64,000 nt of DNA, taken from positions 7,078,001 through 7,142,000 of the forward strand of contig CP069300.1 of assembly GCA_016839165.1 (NCBI GenBank). Reading direction: 5' to 3'. This document shows positions 57,171 through 64,000 of the stretch, in pieces (position 1 is the stretch's first letter; each line of letters opens with the position of its first letter). The translations under genes were made by a program, and so were the position numbers. Source of the stretch: Bradyrhizobium sp. PSBB068 (lineage in GTDB: Bacteria; Pseudomonadota; Alphaproteobacteria; Rhizobiales; Xanthobacteraceae). The notes beneath the pieces are model-generated. The model was not told the DNA's origin. It saw only the letters and a list, made by a program, of their open reading frames with translations, and did not search any database.

Positions 57171-58025
57171 ATGGCCGCTGTCTCAGCGCCGGTCGCATTC
57201 GACTTCGCGCGACGCTCGCCGTCGCCGCGCATGGCGGGCTTGATTGTCGGGATCACCGGCTATCGCGAGGCCGTCGCCGGCCGCTATTCGCGGCGGCAGA
57301 CCGCGCCGCTGATCGCCCCGCTGATCGTCAGTTTCGGCACGCCGTTCCTGATCGCGCTGGCGCGCGAGCCCGGTGCGTCCGACCGGCAGCTCAGCTTCGC
57401 CGCGGGCCTGCACGCCGGGCCCGTCTATATCGAGTCCGACGGCGGGGCCGAATGCGTGCAGGTGGATTTCACGCCGCTCGGCGCCTATCGCTTCTTCGGC
57501 GGCACCGTCACCGAGCTCGCCGGGCGGATGATCGATCTCGGCGACGTGCTCGGCCACGAGGGGCGGCGGCTCCGCGAGCGGCTCGGCAATACGACCTGCT
57601 GGCAGCGCCGCTTCGACCTGATCGAGGACTTCGTGCTTCGTCGCGCGAACCATGCGCCATCGCCGGAGATCGCGGCCGCCTATCGCAGACTGGCGCGATC
57701 CGCGGGCACGGTCAGGATCACGACGCTCGCCGCTGAGATCGGCTGGAGCCGCAAGCACCTCGTCGACCGGTTTCGATCGGAGCTCGGCCTCGCCCCCAAA
57801 TCGCTCGCGCGGATGATGCGCTTTCACCAGGCCTGCCGGATCGCACAGCGCGGCGGGCCGCGCGCCTGGGCGGCGATCGCAGCCGAAAGCGGCTATTCCG
57901 ACCAGGCCCATCTCGTCCGCGAATTTGTCGAATTCGCCGGGGAACCGCCGACGGCGTGGGCACGCCGGTTGGCGATGACCGACAGCCGGCTGGCGCATTC
58001 CGGCGATCTGCTGGCCGACCGGTAA
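57171..58025 (+). CDS. AraC family transcriptional regulator
   Basis: A 284-aa regulator. C-terminal DNA-binding domain with two helix-turn-helix units: TTLAAEIGWSRKHLVDRFRS and WAAIAAESGYSDQAHLVREF (the second carries the AraC family GYSDQAH... signature). N-terminal ~180 residues form an effector domain of the DUF6597-like kind (FTPLGAYRFFGGTVTELAGR). Effector unknown. GAGG precedes the ATG. Same strand between the nicotinamidase and a VOC protein, so it may regulate either. Confidence 0.9.
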   Translation: MAAVSAPVAFDFARRSPSPRMAGLIVGITGYREAVAGRYSRRQTAPLIAPLIVSFGTPFLIALAREPGASDRQLSFAAGLHAGPVYIESDGGAECVQVDFTPLGAYRFFGGTVTELAGRMIDLGDVLGHEGRRLRERLGNTTCWQRRFDLIEDFVLRRANHAPSPEIAAAYRRLARSAGTVRITTLAAEIGWSRKHLVDRFRSELGLAPKSLARMMRFHQACRIAQRGGPRAWAAIAAESGYSDQAHLVREFVEFAGEPPTAWARRLAMTDSRLAHSGDLLADR

Positions 58026-58101
58026 CAAACCTTCAAGCCGGTGACACTCAGCCTTACGCATATTGGCGCCATCCGGCGACCAACAAAGGAAACGCGCAAT
58101 C

Positions 58102-58524
58102 ATGAGCAACATCGAACCGCCCCGCATCTTCCCGACGATACGTTGCAGGGATGCCGAGGCGATGGTCGGCTGGTTCAAGGCGGCATTCGGGTTCACCGAA
58201 TACGTCGTCTATCGCCACGACGGGGTGATCCATCACGCCGAACTGGCCTACGGTTCCTCGATCCTGATGCTCGGCCAGAGCCGCGACGATGATTATGGCA
58301 AGCTGATCGGGGGCATGGATGGCCGGCGCACCGATTCGATCTATGTCGCGGTCGACGATCCCGACGCCCTGCATGCGAGGGCCAAGGCGGCGGGGGCGAA
58401 GATCGAGATGGAACTGCGCGACACCGACTATGGCAGCCGTGATTTCGCCTGCCGCGATCCGGAAGGAAACCTCTGGAGCTTCGGAACCTACTGGCCGAAG
58501 GCGCATGAGAAGCCGCTGCCGTGA
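58102..58524 (+). CDS. VOC superfamily (glyoxalase/bleomycin-resistance-like) protein
   Basis: A 140-aa two-repeat beta-alpha-beta protein (FPTIRCRDAEAMVGWFKAAF; SIYVAVDDPDALHARAKAAG; DFACRDPEGNLWSFGTYWP). The PhnB/YER-type layout with conserved histidines in VIHHAELAYGSS could bind a metal. Substrate unknown. Strong site AAAGGA precedes the ATG at 58102 (MSNIEPPRIFP). Downstream of the AraC regulator by 76 bp. Confidence 0.88.
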   Translation: MSNIEPPRIFPTIRCRDAEAMVGWFKAAFGFTEYVVYRHDGVIHHAELAYGSSILMLGQSRDDDYGKLIGGMDGRRTDSIYVAVDDPDALHARAKAAGAKIEMELRDTDYGSRDFACRDPEGNLWSFGTYWPKAHEKPLP

Positions 58525-58563
58525 ATCCACGACAGCGCGCTCATCGTTCGAAGGTCGGACGGA

Positions 58564-59169
58564 TCAGACCGTGATGTCGGCGCTTGGTGCAGCCTTGGCG
58601 CCGCCCTTGGAGACGCCGACCAGCGCCGGACGCAGGATGCGATCGCCGATCATGTAGCCGGCCTGCACCACCTGCACCACGGTGCCCGACGGCACCGACG
58701 CATCAGGCACTTCGAACATCGCCTGCTGGAAGTTCGGATCGAACTTCTCGCCGATCGGATCGAACTTCTTGACGCCGTTCTTCTCCAGCGCGTTGAGCAG
58801 CGAACGCTCGGTCAGCTCGACGCCTTCGATCAGCGCCTTCAGGCCGGGATCGGCGGATTCCTTGGTCTCGGCCGGCACGGCATCGATCGCGCGCTGCAGA
58901 TTGTCGGCGATATCGAGCACGTCGCGGGCGAAGCCGGTGATGCCGTAGGTCTTGGCATCGGCGACCTCGCGGCGGGTGCGCTGACGGAGATTCTCCATCT
59001 CGGCCAGCGTGCGCAGCGTGCGGTCCTTCGCCTCGGCGAGTTCCTTGGCCAGCGCCTCGGCCGATCCCACCTCGGGATCGTCAGGCATGATGTAGGGCTT
59101 CGAGACCACGGGCTCACCCGTCGGCGCCGAATTCTCGGTGTTGTCATTGGCCCGGTTCGGATCGGTCAT
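58564..59169 (-). CDS. grpE: Nucleotide exchange factor GrpE
   Basis: Releases ADP from DnaK. 201 aa: disordered N-terminus, long coiled coil ([40 protein letters not shown]) and beta domain with the signature [43 protein letters not shown] at 59169; GAAGG upstream. 163 bp downstream of hrcA; a possible imperfect RpoH -35 CTTG lies in the gap but no good -10. dnaK is 4 kb away. Confidence 0.95.
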   Translation of the reverse strand: MTDPNRANDNTENSAPTGEPVVSKPYIMPDDPEVGSAEALAKELAEAKDRTLRTLAEMENLRQRTRREVADAKTYGITGFARDVLDIADNLQRAIDAVPAETKESADPGLKALIEGVELTERSLLNALEKNGVKKFDPIGEKFDPNFQQAMFEVPDASVPSGTVVQVVQAGYMIGDRILRPALVGVSKGGAKAAPSADITV

Positions 59170-59332
59170 GGCGTGCCTTCTCGAAAACTCGCGTCGGTTC
59201 AAATCTTGGGGATTGCTTGCCGGGATATCGTGCTTTAGGCGGCGAAAATCAAGCGCAACATCCGGCTTCGGCAACAGGGATCTCCGGTTCGGGTCAAGAA
59301 AACCCTTCAAATGAAAGCGAAATCCAGCCCAG

Positions 59333-60421
59333 TCAGCCGCCCAGCATCTTGCTGACGATGCGCGCGGCATAATCGACGGTCGGAATCACCCGCGCATAAT
59401 TCAGCCGCGTCGGGCCGATCACGCCGAGCACGCCGACGATCCGGCCCTGGGCGTCGCCATAGGGCGCGATGATGGTCGAGGAACCCGACAGCGAGAACAG
59501 CTTGTTCTCCGAGCCGATGAAGATCCGCACGCCTTCGCCGCGCTCGGCGCGGCCGAGCAGGTCGATCACGCCGCGCTTGGTCTCGAGATCGTCGAACAGC
59601 GACTTGATCCGCTCGAGGTCGTCGAGCGCATGCAGATCCTCGAGCAGATTGGCGTGACCGCGCACGATCAGCTGGCGGTCCTCGCTCTCGCCGCCGGACC
59701 AGCTGGCGATGCCGGCCGCGACCACTTTCTGGGTGAGCTGATCGAGCTCGGCTCGGTTCTGCGTCAATGCGGTCTCGAGCTCGAGCCGCGCTTCGGCCAG
59801 CGTCCGGCCGCGGATCCGGGCATTGAGGAAATTGGTCGCCTCCGTAAGGGCCGAGGACGGAACGCCCGGCGGCAGCGCCAGCACGCGATTCTCGACCTGG
59901 CCGTCCTCGCCGACCAGCACGACCAGCGCCTTCTCCGGCTCCAGCCGCACGAATTCGATGTGCTTCAGCCGCGCATTCGATTTCTGCGTCAGCACGACAG
60001 CCGCGGCACGGGTCAGCCCCGACAGCCGCGTCAAGGCTTCGCCGAGCGCCGCCTCGACGGATTGCGCGCGGCCGACCGCGGCCAGCTGGGTCTGGATCGA
60101 CTGACGCTCGGCCTCGGTGAGGTCGCCGACCTGCATCAGGGCGTCGACGAAGAAACGCAGCCCGAGTTCGGTCGGCAGCCGCCCGGCCGAGGTATGCGGC
60201 GCATAGATCAGGCCGAGCTGCTCGAGATCCGACATCACGTTGCGGACCGAGGCCGGCGACAACGGTAATGCGATCAGGCGCGAAATGTTGCGCGAGCCGA
60301 CCGGCTCGCCGGTCGCCAGATAGCTTTCGACGATTTGACGAAAAATATCCCGCGAACGCTCGTTGAGCTGGGCAAGCCCGGCATGCGGCGCGATCAGGCC
60401 GATCGGATCGTGGTGAGTCAC
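59333..60421 (-). CDS. hrcA: Heat-inducible transcription repressor HrcA
   Basis: Represses CIRCE-controlled heat-shock genes, classically groESL. 362 aa from a GTG at 60421 ([11 protein letters not shown]); AGGGA sits seven bases upstream, and a GTG at 60436 is an alternative. N-terminal winged helix ([40 protein letters not shown], the recognition helix), GAF-like core, and C-terminal [40 protein letters not shown]. No CIRCE operator in this window. Divergent from rph. Confidence 0.95.
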   Translation of the reverse strand: MTHHDPIGLIAPHAGLAQLNERSRDIFRQIVESYLATGEPVGSRNISRLIALPLSPASVRNVMSDLEQLGLIYAPHTSAGRLPTELGLRFFVDALMQVGDLTEAERQSIQTQLAAVGRAQSVEAALGEALTRLSGLTRAAAVVLTQKSNARLKHIEFVRLEPEKALVVLVGEDGQVENRVLALPPGVPSSALTEATNFLNARIRGRTLAEARLELETALTQNRAELDQLTQKVVAAGIASWSGGESEDRQLIVRGHANLLEDLHALDDLERIKSLFDDLETKRGVIDLLGRAERGEGVRIFIGSENKLFSLSGSSTIIAPYGDAQGRIVGVLGVIGPTRLNYARVIPTVDYAARIVSKMLGG

Positions 60422-60603
60422 ACTCCAGTCCCTCACAATTGCTACCTAATTTGTCGATCCGGGAGGCCGGTGACAAGCATGCATTCGGCCCTCTGGTACC
60501 GGACCAATCCGGGGCCGAAAACCCTCGCCAAGACCCTTGCCGCTGCCCCCTGCCCCTCCTACAAGCACGCCCAGCTCTATCTGTCGGATTTTTGGAGGAT
60601 TTC

Positions 60604-61317
60604 ATGCGGCCAAGCCGCCGTGCGCCCGATGAACTGCGCCCCGTGTCGCTGGAACGCGGCGTCGTCAAATATGCCGAGGGTTCCTGCATGGTGAAGTTCG
60701 GCGATACCCATGTGCTGGTGACCGCGACGCTGGAAGAGCGGCTGCCGCCATGGCTGAAGGGCCAGGGCCGCGGCTGGGTCACCGCCGAATACGGCATGCT
60801 GCCGCGCGCCACCCTGGAACGCACCCGCCGCGAGGCCTCCGCCGGCAAGCAGGGCGGCCGCACGGTCGAGATCCAGCGGCTGATCGGCCGCTCGCTGCGC
60901 GCCGCCGTCGATCTCGAAGCGCTCGGCGAACGCCAGATCACGGTCGATTGCGACGTGATCCAGGCCGATGGCGGCACCCGCACCGCCTCGATCACCGGCG
61001 CCTGGGTGGCGCTGGCCGACTGCATCAACTGGATGAAGACCCGCAACATGCTGAAGACCAACGTGTTGCGCGACAACGTGGCGGCGATCTCCTGCGGCAT
61101 CTACCAGGGCACCCCGGTGCTCGACCTCGACTATGCCGAGGACTCCGAGGCCGATACCGACGCCAATTTCGTCATGACCGGCGACGGCCGCATCATCGAG
61201 GTGCAGGGCACCGCCGAGAAGACGCCGTTCTCGCAAGACGAATTCCTGGCGCTGATGGCCTTGGCACGCAAAGGTGTCGCGCGTCTGGTCGACTTGCAAA
61301 AGATCGCGGTGGCGTAG
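60604..61317 (+). CDS. rph: Ribonuclease PH
   Basis: Phosphorolytic 3'-exonuclease trimming tRNA 3' ends. 237 aa, hexameric family. Seen: [40 protein letters not shown], the conserved [20 protein letters not shown] (phosphate-binding Arg), [20 protein letters not shown] and [20 protein letters not shown] (metal Asp). GGAGGATTTC before the ATG is ideal. First gene of rph-rdgB-hemW; the stop is 11 bp before rdgB. Confidence 0.96.
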   Translation: MRPSRRAPDELRPVSLERGVVKYAEGSCMVKFGDTHVLVTATLEERLPPWLKGQGRGWVTAEYGMLPRATLERTRREASAGKQGGRTVEIQRLIGRSLRAAVDLEALGERQITVDCDVIQADGGTRTASITGAWVALADCINWMKTRNMLKTNVLRDNVAAISCGIYQGTPVLDLDYAEDSEADTDANFVMTGDGRIIEVQGTAEKTPFSQDEFLALMALARKGVARLVDLQKIAVA

Positions 61318-61328
61318 TCAGATTGGTC

Positions 61329-61964
61329 ATGCATCGCCGAATCACCGGAAGGCTCGTGATCGCCACCCACAATCCCGGCAAGCTTGCCGAGATGCGGGAA
61401 CTGCTGGCGCCGCATGGCGTCGAGGCGGTGTCGGCCGGCGAGCTCGATCTGGCTGAGCCCGAGGAGACCGGCGACAGCTTTCGCGCCAATGCGGCGATCA
61501 AGGCGATCGCCGCAGCGAAGGCGACCGGATTGCCGGCCTTCGCCGACGATTCCGGCCTCGTGGTCGACGCGCTCGACGGTGCGCCGGGAATCTACTCGGC
61601 GCGCTGGGCCGGCGAGGGCAAGGACTTCATGGCGGCGATGACGCGGATCGAGCGGCTGCTGCAGGAGCGCGGCGCCACCGCACCGGAGCAGCGCAAGGCC
61701 CATTTCGTCTCCGCGCTGTGCGTGGCCTGGCCCGACGATCACCTCGAAGAGGTCGAGGCCCGGGTCGATGGAACCCTGGTCTGGCCGCCGCGCGGCACTG
61801 CCGGATTCGGCTATGATCCGGCGTTCCTGCCCGACGGTTACACGCGGACCTTCGGCGAGATGACCAGCATCGAGAAACACGGCTTGCCGCCGCTCGGGCT
61901 CGGCCTGTCGCATCGCGCCCGCGCCTTCGTGAAGCTCGCGGAGATCTGCCTTGAGCCACGCTGA
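61329..61964 (+). CDS. rdgB: XTP/dITP diphosphatase (Ham1-like)
   Basis: Removes non-canonical purine nucleoside triphosphates. 211 aa: [20 protein letters not shown] (SxNxxK-type start), [40 protein letters not shown] (catalytic Asp pair), and [20 protein letters not shown] with FGEMT. The rdgB end overlaps the hemW start by 14 bp, so the two are translationally coupled. ATG at 61329 is family-consistent. Confidence 0.95.
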   Translation: MHRRITGRLVIATHNPGKLAEMRELLAPHGVEAVSAGELDLAEPEETGDSFRANAAIKAIAAAKATGLPAFADDSGLVVDALDGAPGIYSARWAGEGKDFMAAMTRIERLLQERGATAPEQRKAHFVSALCVAWPDDHLEEVEARVDGTLVWPPRGTAGFGYDPAFLPDGYTRTFGEMTSIEKHGLPPLGLGLSHRARAFVKLAEICLEPR

Positions 61965-63108
61965 ACGAGAAGCTTTCGGCGTCTACGTGCACTGGCCGTT
62001 CTGCCTGTCGAAATGCCCGTATTGCGACTTCAACAGCCATGTGCGGCATGCGCCGGTCGACGAGGCGCGCTTCGTGCGCGCCTTCGCCCGCGAGATCGAG
62101 ACCACGGCGGCGCGGGTGCCGGGGCGCGAGGTCACTTCGATCTTCCTCGGCGGCGGCACGCCGTCGCTGATGCAGCCGCAGACGGTCGGCGCCGTGCTCG
62201 ATGCGATCGGCAAGCACTGGCATGTCGCGCGCGACGTCGAGGTCACGCTCGAGGCCAATCCGACCAGCGTCGAGGCGACGCGCTTTCGCGGCTATCGTGC
62301 CGCCGGTGTCAACCGCGTCTCGCTCGGCGTGCAGGCGCTGGACGACGCGTCGCTGAAGGCACTGGGCCGCCTGCACACCGCGCGCGAGGCGCTCGATGCG
62401 GTTGCGATCGCGCGTTCGGCGTTCGACCGCTACTCGTTCGATCTGATCTACGCCCGCCCCGACCAGACGCCGCGGATGTGGGCCGATGAATTGAAGCAGG
62501 CGATCTCGGAAGCGGCCGAGCATCTGTCGCTCTATCAGCTCACGATCGAGGAAGGCACGCCGTTCTTCGGGCTGCACGCCGCCGGCAAATTGCAGACGCC
62601 GGATGAAGCGACCTCGCGCGCGCTCTACGACGTGACGCAGGAGGTCTGTGCCCGCGAGGGATTGCCGGCCTACGAGATCTCCAACCACGCGCGCGCCGGC
62701 GCCGAGTGCAAGCACAATCTGGTCTATTGGCGCGGCGAGGAATATGCCGGCATCGGCCCCGGTGCACATGGAAGGCTCGACATCGATGGCGTCAGGCATG
62801 CGACCGCGACCGAGCGGCGTCCCGAGGCCTGGCTGCTCAATGTCGAGGAGCGCGGTCATGGCGTCGTCACCGATGACAGCCTCAACAGCGAGGAGCGCGC
62901 CGACGAATTCCTGCTGATGGGACTGCGGCTCGCCGAGGGCATCGATCCCAAGCGTTATGCGCAGCTCTCCGGCCGAAAGCTCGATCCGCACCGGATCGCG
63001 ATGCTGCGCGAGGAAGGCGCGATCGCCGTCGATGCCGACGGACGGCTGCGCGTGACCAAATCGGGCTTCCCGGTGCTCGACGCCGTCGTCGCGGATCTCG
63101 CGGCTTAG
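61951..63108 (+). CDS. hemW: Radical SAM heme chaperone HemW
   Basis: Heme-binding radical SAM protein that loads heme into target enzymes; formerly annotated as HemN-like. 385 aa with the CxxxCxxC cluster in [27 protein letters not shown] (SAM-binding glycine-rich), [13 protein letters not shown] and the C-terminal HemW region [26 protein letters not shown] start at 61951 ([16 protein letters not shown]), overlapping rdgB. It lacks the second CxxC of true HemN coproporphyrinogen oxidases. Confidence 0.93.
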   Translation: MSHAEREAFGVYVHWPFCLSKCPYCDFNSHVRHAPVDEARFVRAFAREIETTAARVPGREVTSIFLGGGTPSLMQPQTVGAVLDAIGKHWHVARDVEVTLEANPTSVEATRFRGYRAAGVNRVSLGVQALDDASLKALGRLHTAREALDAVAIARSAFDRYSFDLIYARPDQTPRMWADELKQAISEAAEHLSLYQLTIEEGTPFFGLHAAGKLQTPDEATSRALYDVTQEVCAREGLPAYEISNHARAGAECKHNLVYWRGEEYAGIGPGAHGRLDIDGVRHATATERRPEAWLLNVEERGHGVVTDDSLNSEERADEFLLMGLRLAEGIDPKRYAQLSGRKLDPHRIAMLREEGAIAVDADGRLRVTKSGFPVLDAVVADLAA

Positions 63109-63152
63109 ATCGGCATGAAGTTGGGTTGAATCGGTTTGGCCACGAACACGAT

Positions 63153-63280
63153 TCACCTCTCCCTTGGGAGAGGTCGATTTGCGCAGCAAATCGGGTGAGG
63201 GTTTACGGTCTATCGAGAGAGCAAGAGCCCTCACCCGGATTGCTTCGCAATCCGACCTCTCCCCGGCGGGGAGAGGTGAA
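63153..63280. repeat. Large palindromic intergenic repeat, TCACCTCTCCC family
   Basis: Nested inverted arms: TCACCTCTCCC / GGGGAGAGGTGA, CGATTTGCGCAGCAAATCG on the left, CGGATTGCTTCGCAATCCG on the right, and GGGTGAGGG / CCCTCACCC. The whole can form a cloverleaf-like structure between hemW and the next gene. Confidence 0.78.
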
Positions 63281-63330
63281 CCAAGACCGGGCTAAGCCGA
63301 TTCCACCGAAACTCATCCCGCTTTAGGCAT

Positions 63331-63411
63331 CCGCTGCCAAAATATCGAAAACAACCCCATGCAAAGCAGCCGGCGGGCACCGACGCTCGACAAGACGGTT
63401 CGACCGGCTGA
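63331..63411 (+). repeat. Dispersed ~80-bp intergenic repeat, copy B
   Basis: CGCTGCCAAAATATCGAAAA through GACGCTCGACAAGACGGTT, matching copy A (20562-20645) in the same orientation, with the shared AACCCCATGCAAAG core and CGCTCGACAAG tail. Confidence 0.75.
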
Positions 63412-63417
63412 CGAAAA

Positions 63418-63999
63418 TTAAGCCCCAAAACTCTTCGGCGAACCCGCAACCGGCGTGCTGCCGCCGGATGCCACCTTCATGACCGCGAGGCCGCGCTCGT
63501 TGGTGCCGTCGGAGCGGAAACGGAACAGGCCGTCGATGCCGGCAAAGCCGGACGGATTGGTCAGCGTCTCCGGCGCGAAGCGCTGCGCACCCTGGGTGCG
63601 TGCCAGCGCCGCCATCAGCGCCACGGCGTCATAGGCGAGCGTCGCGGTGCGCACCGGCTCGCCGCCGAATTTGGTGCGATAGCGGCCGGCGAAGCTGCGG
63701 AAGCCGGAGGGATCGGGTGCCGCATAGAGGCCGCCCTGCAAGACCGGGCTCGCGAACACCCGCGGATTGTCCCACAGCCCGGTGCCGAGCAGCTGGATGT
63801 TGCGCAGATTGGCGCCGGCAGCGGTCAGCGCGTCGGCGGTCGCGACAACAGAATCGCCATCGTCGGCAATCAACAGCGCATCGGCCTGGCCGAGCGATTG
63901 CGCCACCGTCCGCGCCGCGGCGGCGCGGTCCGCGCCATATTTCTCGAAGGCGACGACGCGGCCGTTCTTGCGGCCGGCCGCCTGCTTGAACGCGGCCTC
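63418..63999 (-). CDS. Penicillin-binding-protein activator / type 1 periplasmic binding-like protein, C-terminal part
   Basis: The frame runs off the right edge (EAAFKQAAGRKNGRVVAFEK...), so only the C-terminal ~193 residues are seen. Peripla_BP_6-type fold: RVVAFEKYG, ADALLIADDGDSVVATADAL, LRNIQLLGTGLWDNPRVFAS, GRYRTKFGGEPVRTATLAYD and FGFAGIDG-like FAGIDGLFRFRSDGTNERGL. In this lineage such a gene is an LpoA/LppC-like lipoprotein that activates PBPs, often next to rsmI; an amino-acid ABC-transporter binding protein is the alternative. N-terminal signal not visible. Confidence 0.82.
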   Translation of the reverse strand, partial: EAAFKQAAGRKNGRVVAFEKYGADRAAAARTVAQSLGQADALLIADDGDSVVATADALTAAGANLRNIQLLGTGLWDNPRVFASPVLQGGLYAAPDPSGFRSFAGRYRTKFGGEPVRTATLAYDAVALMAALARTQGAQRFAPETLTNPSGFAGIDGLFRFRSDGTNERGLAVMKVASGGSTPVAGSPKSFGA

Positions 64000-64000
64000 G

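Larger units (their letters stand above)
63109..63417. other. Convergent intergenic region after hemW
   Basis: 309 bp made of two repeats: the palindromic GAGAGGTGA element (63153-63280) and the dispersed 80-bp repeat copy B (63331-63411). No gene. Convergent transcription meets here. Confidence 0.6.

Noticed and set aside
59170..59332. RpoH promoter upstream of grpE
   Set aside because: A CTTG is present, but the -10 region (CACGATATCC) departs from CYTATNTNNG at several positions.

Overview
The window reads as a chromosomal segment of a high-GC alphaproteobacterium of the Bradyrhizobium type (Nitrobacteraceae, Hyphomicrobiales). The evidence is the gene-order blocks hrcA-grpE / rph-rdgB-hemW, dnaK-dnaJ-pmtA-pyrF-dapB-gpmA, purH-heparinase-rsmB-DUF1674 and hemY-Mic60-hemD / tsaD-gpsA, an alphaproteobacterial RpoH-type promoter upstream of dnaK, and several families of palindromic intergenic repeats of the kind that fill Bradyrhizobium genomes. 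No rRNA, CRISPR array or complete insertion sequence was seen. Two tRNA genes are present: Ala (anticodon CGC) and Thr (anticodon CGT).

Layout. 1-8.5 kb: the 3' part of typA, an FAD amine oxidase, a minus-strand cluster of uncharacterised families (DUF2269, SDR plus DoxX-like, DCC/DUF393), a GNAT acetyltransferase behind a CtrA-like box, ppa, and folD-DUF167-YggT. 8.5-20.4 kb: tRNA-Ala, enoyl-CoA hydratase, glutamine amidotransferase, SDR, TerB, an adenylate cyclase with a CxxC pair, cytochrome P450, a Tat-exported alpha/beta hydrolase, an EntS-like MFS exporter, two tiny Cys-containing exported proteins and a polysaccharide deacetylase. 20.5-24.2 kb: an accessory stretch ending in tRNA-Thr. 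From about 21.15 to 24.17 kb it looks like a small tRNA-targeted islet with lower GC, three unrecognised genes and no integrase. 24.3-30.6 kb: the heme/envelope block hemY, Mic60-like, hemD (apparent CTG start), tsaD and gpsA. 30.7-37.9 kb: exported esterase, EVE protein, topoisomerase IB, a 750-bp stretch without a convincing gene, acs, L,D-transpeptidase and thermonuclease. 38-41.8 kb: an orphan exopolysaccharide pair, a GH5 glycosidase and a Wzc/GumC-like protein with a degenerate Walker A. 42-47.5 kb: DUF1674 (SDHAF4), rsmB, heparinase II/III and purH. 47.7-54.8 kb: a long minus-strand housekeeping run from dnaK down to gpmA. 55.4-58.5 kb: exported protein, exported nicotinamidase, AraC regulator and VOC protein. 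58.6-64 kb: grpE, hrcA, rph-rdgB-hemW and the C-terminal part of a periplasmic-binding-like PBP activator.

How the genes connect. The heat-shock chaperone set (dnaK, dnaJ, grpE, hrcA) is split over two loci about 4 kb apart. dnaKJ has an RpoH promoter and an internal hairpin with a T-tract that probably lowers dnaJ relative to dnaK. hemD, the HemY-domain protein and Mic60 form a run that is widely conserved in alphaproteobacteria, linking tetrapyrrole synthesis with envelope organisation. rph, rdgB and hemW are tightly packed and probably co-transcribed. The best candidate for something undescribed is the tRNA-Thr islet and its three orphan genes. Other points of interest are the DUF2269/SDR-DoxX/DCC cluster, the non-canonical hemD start, the pseudo-kinase Wzc and small operator-like palindromes.
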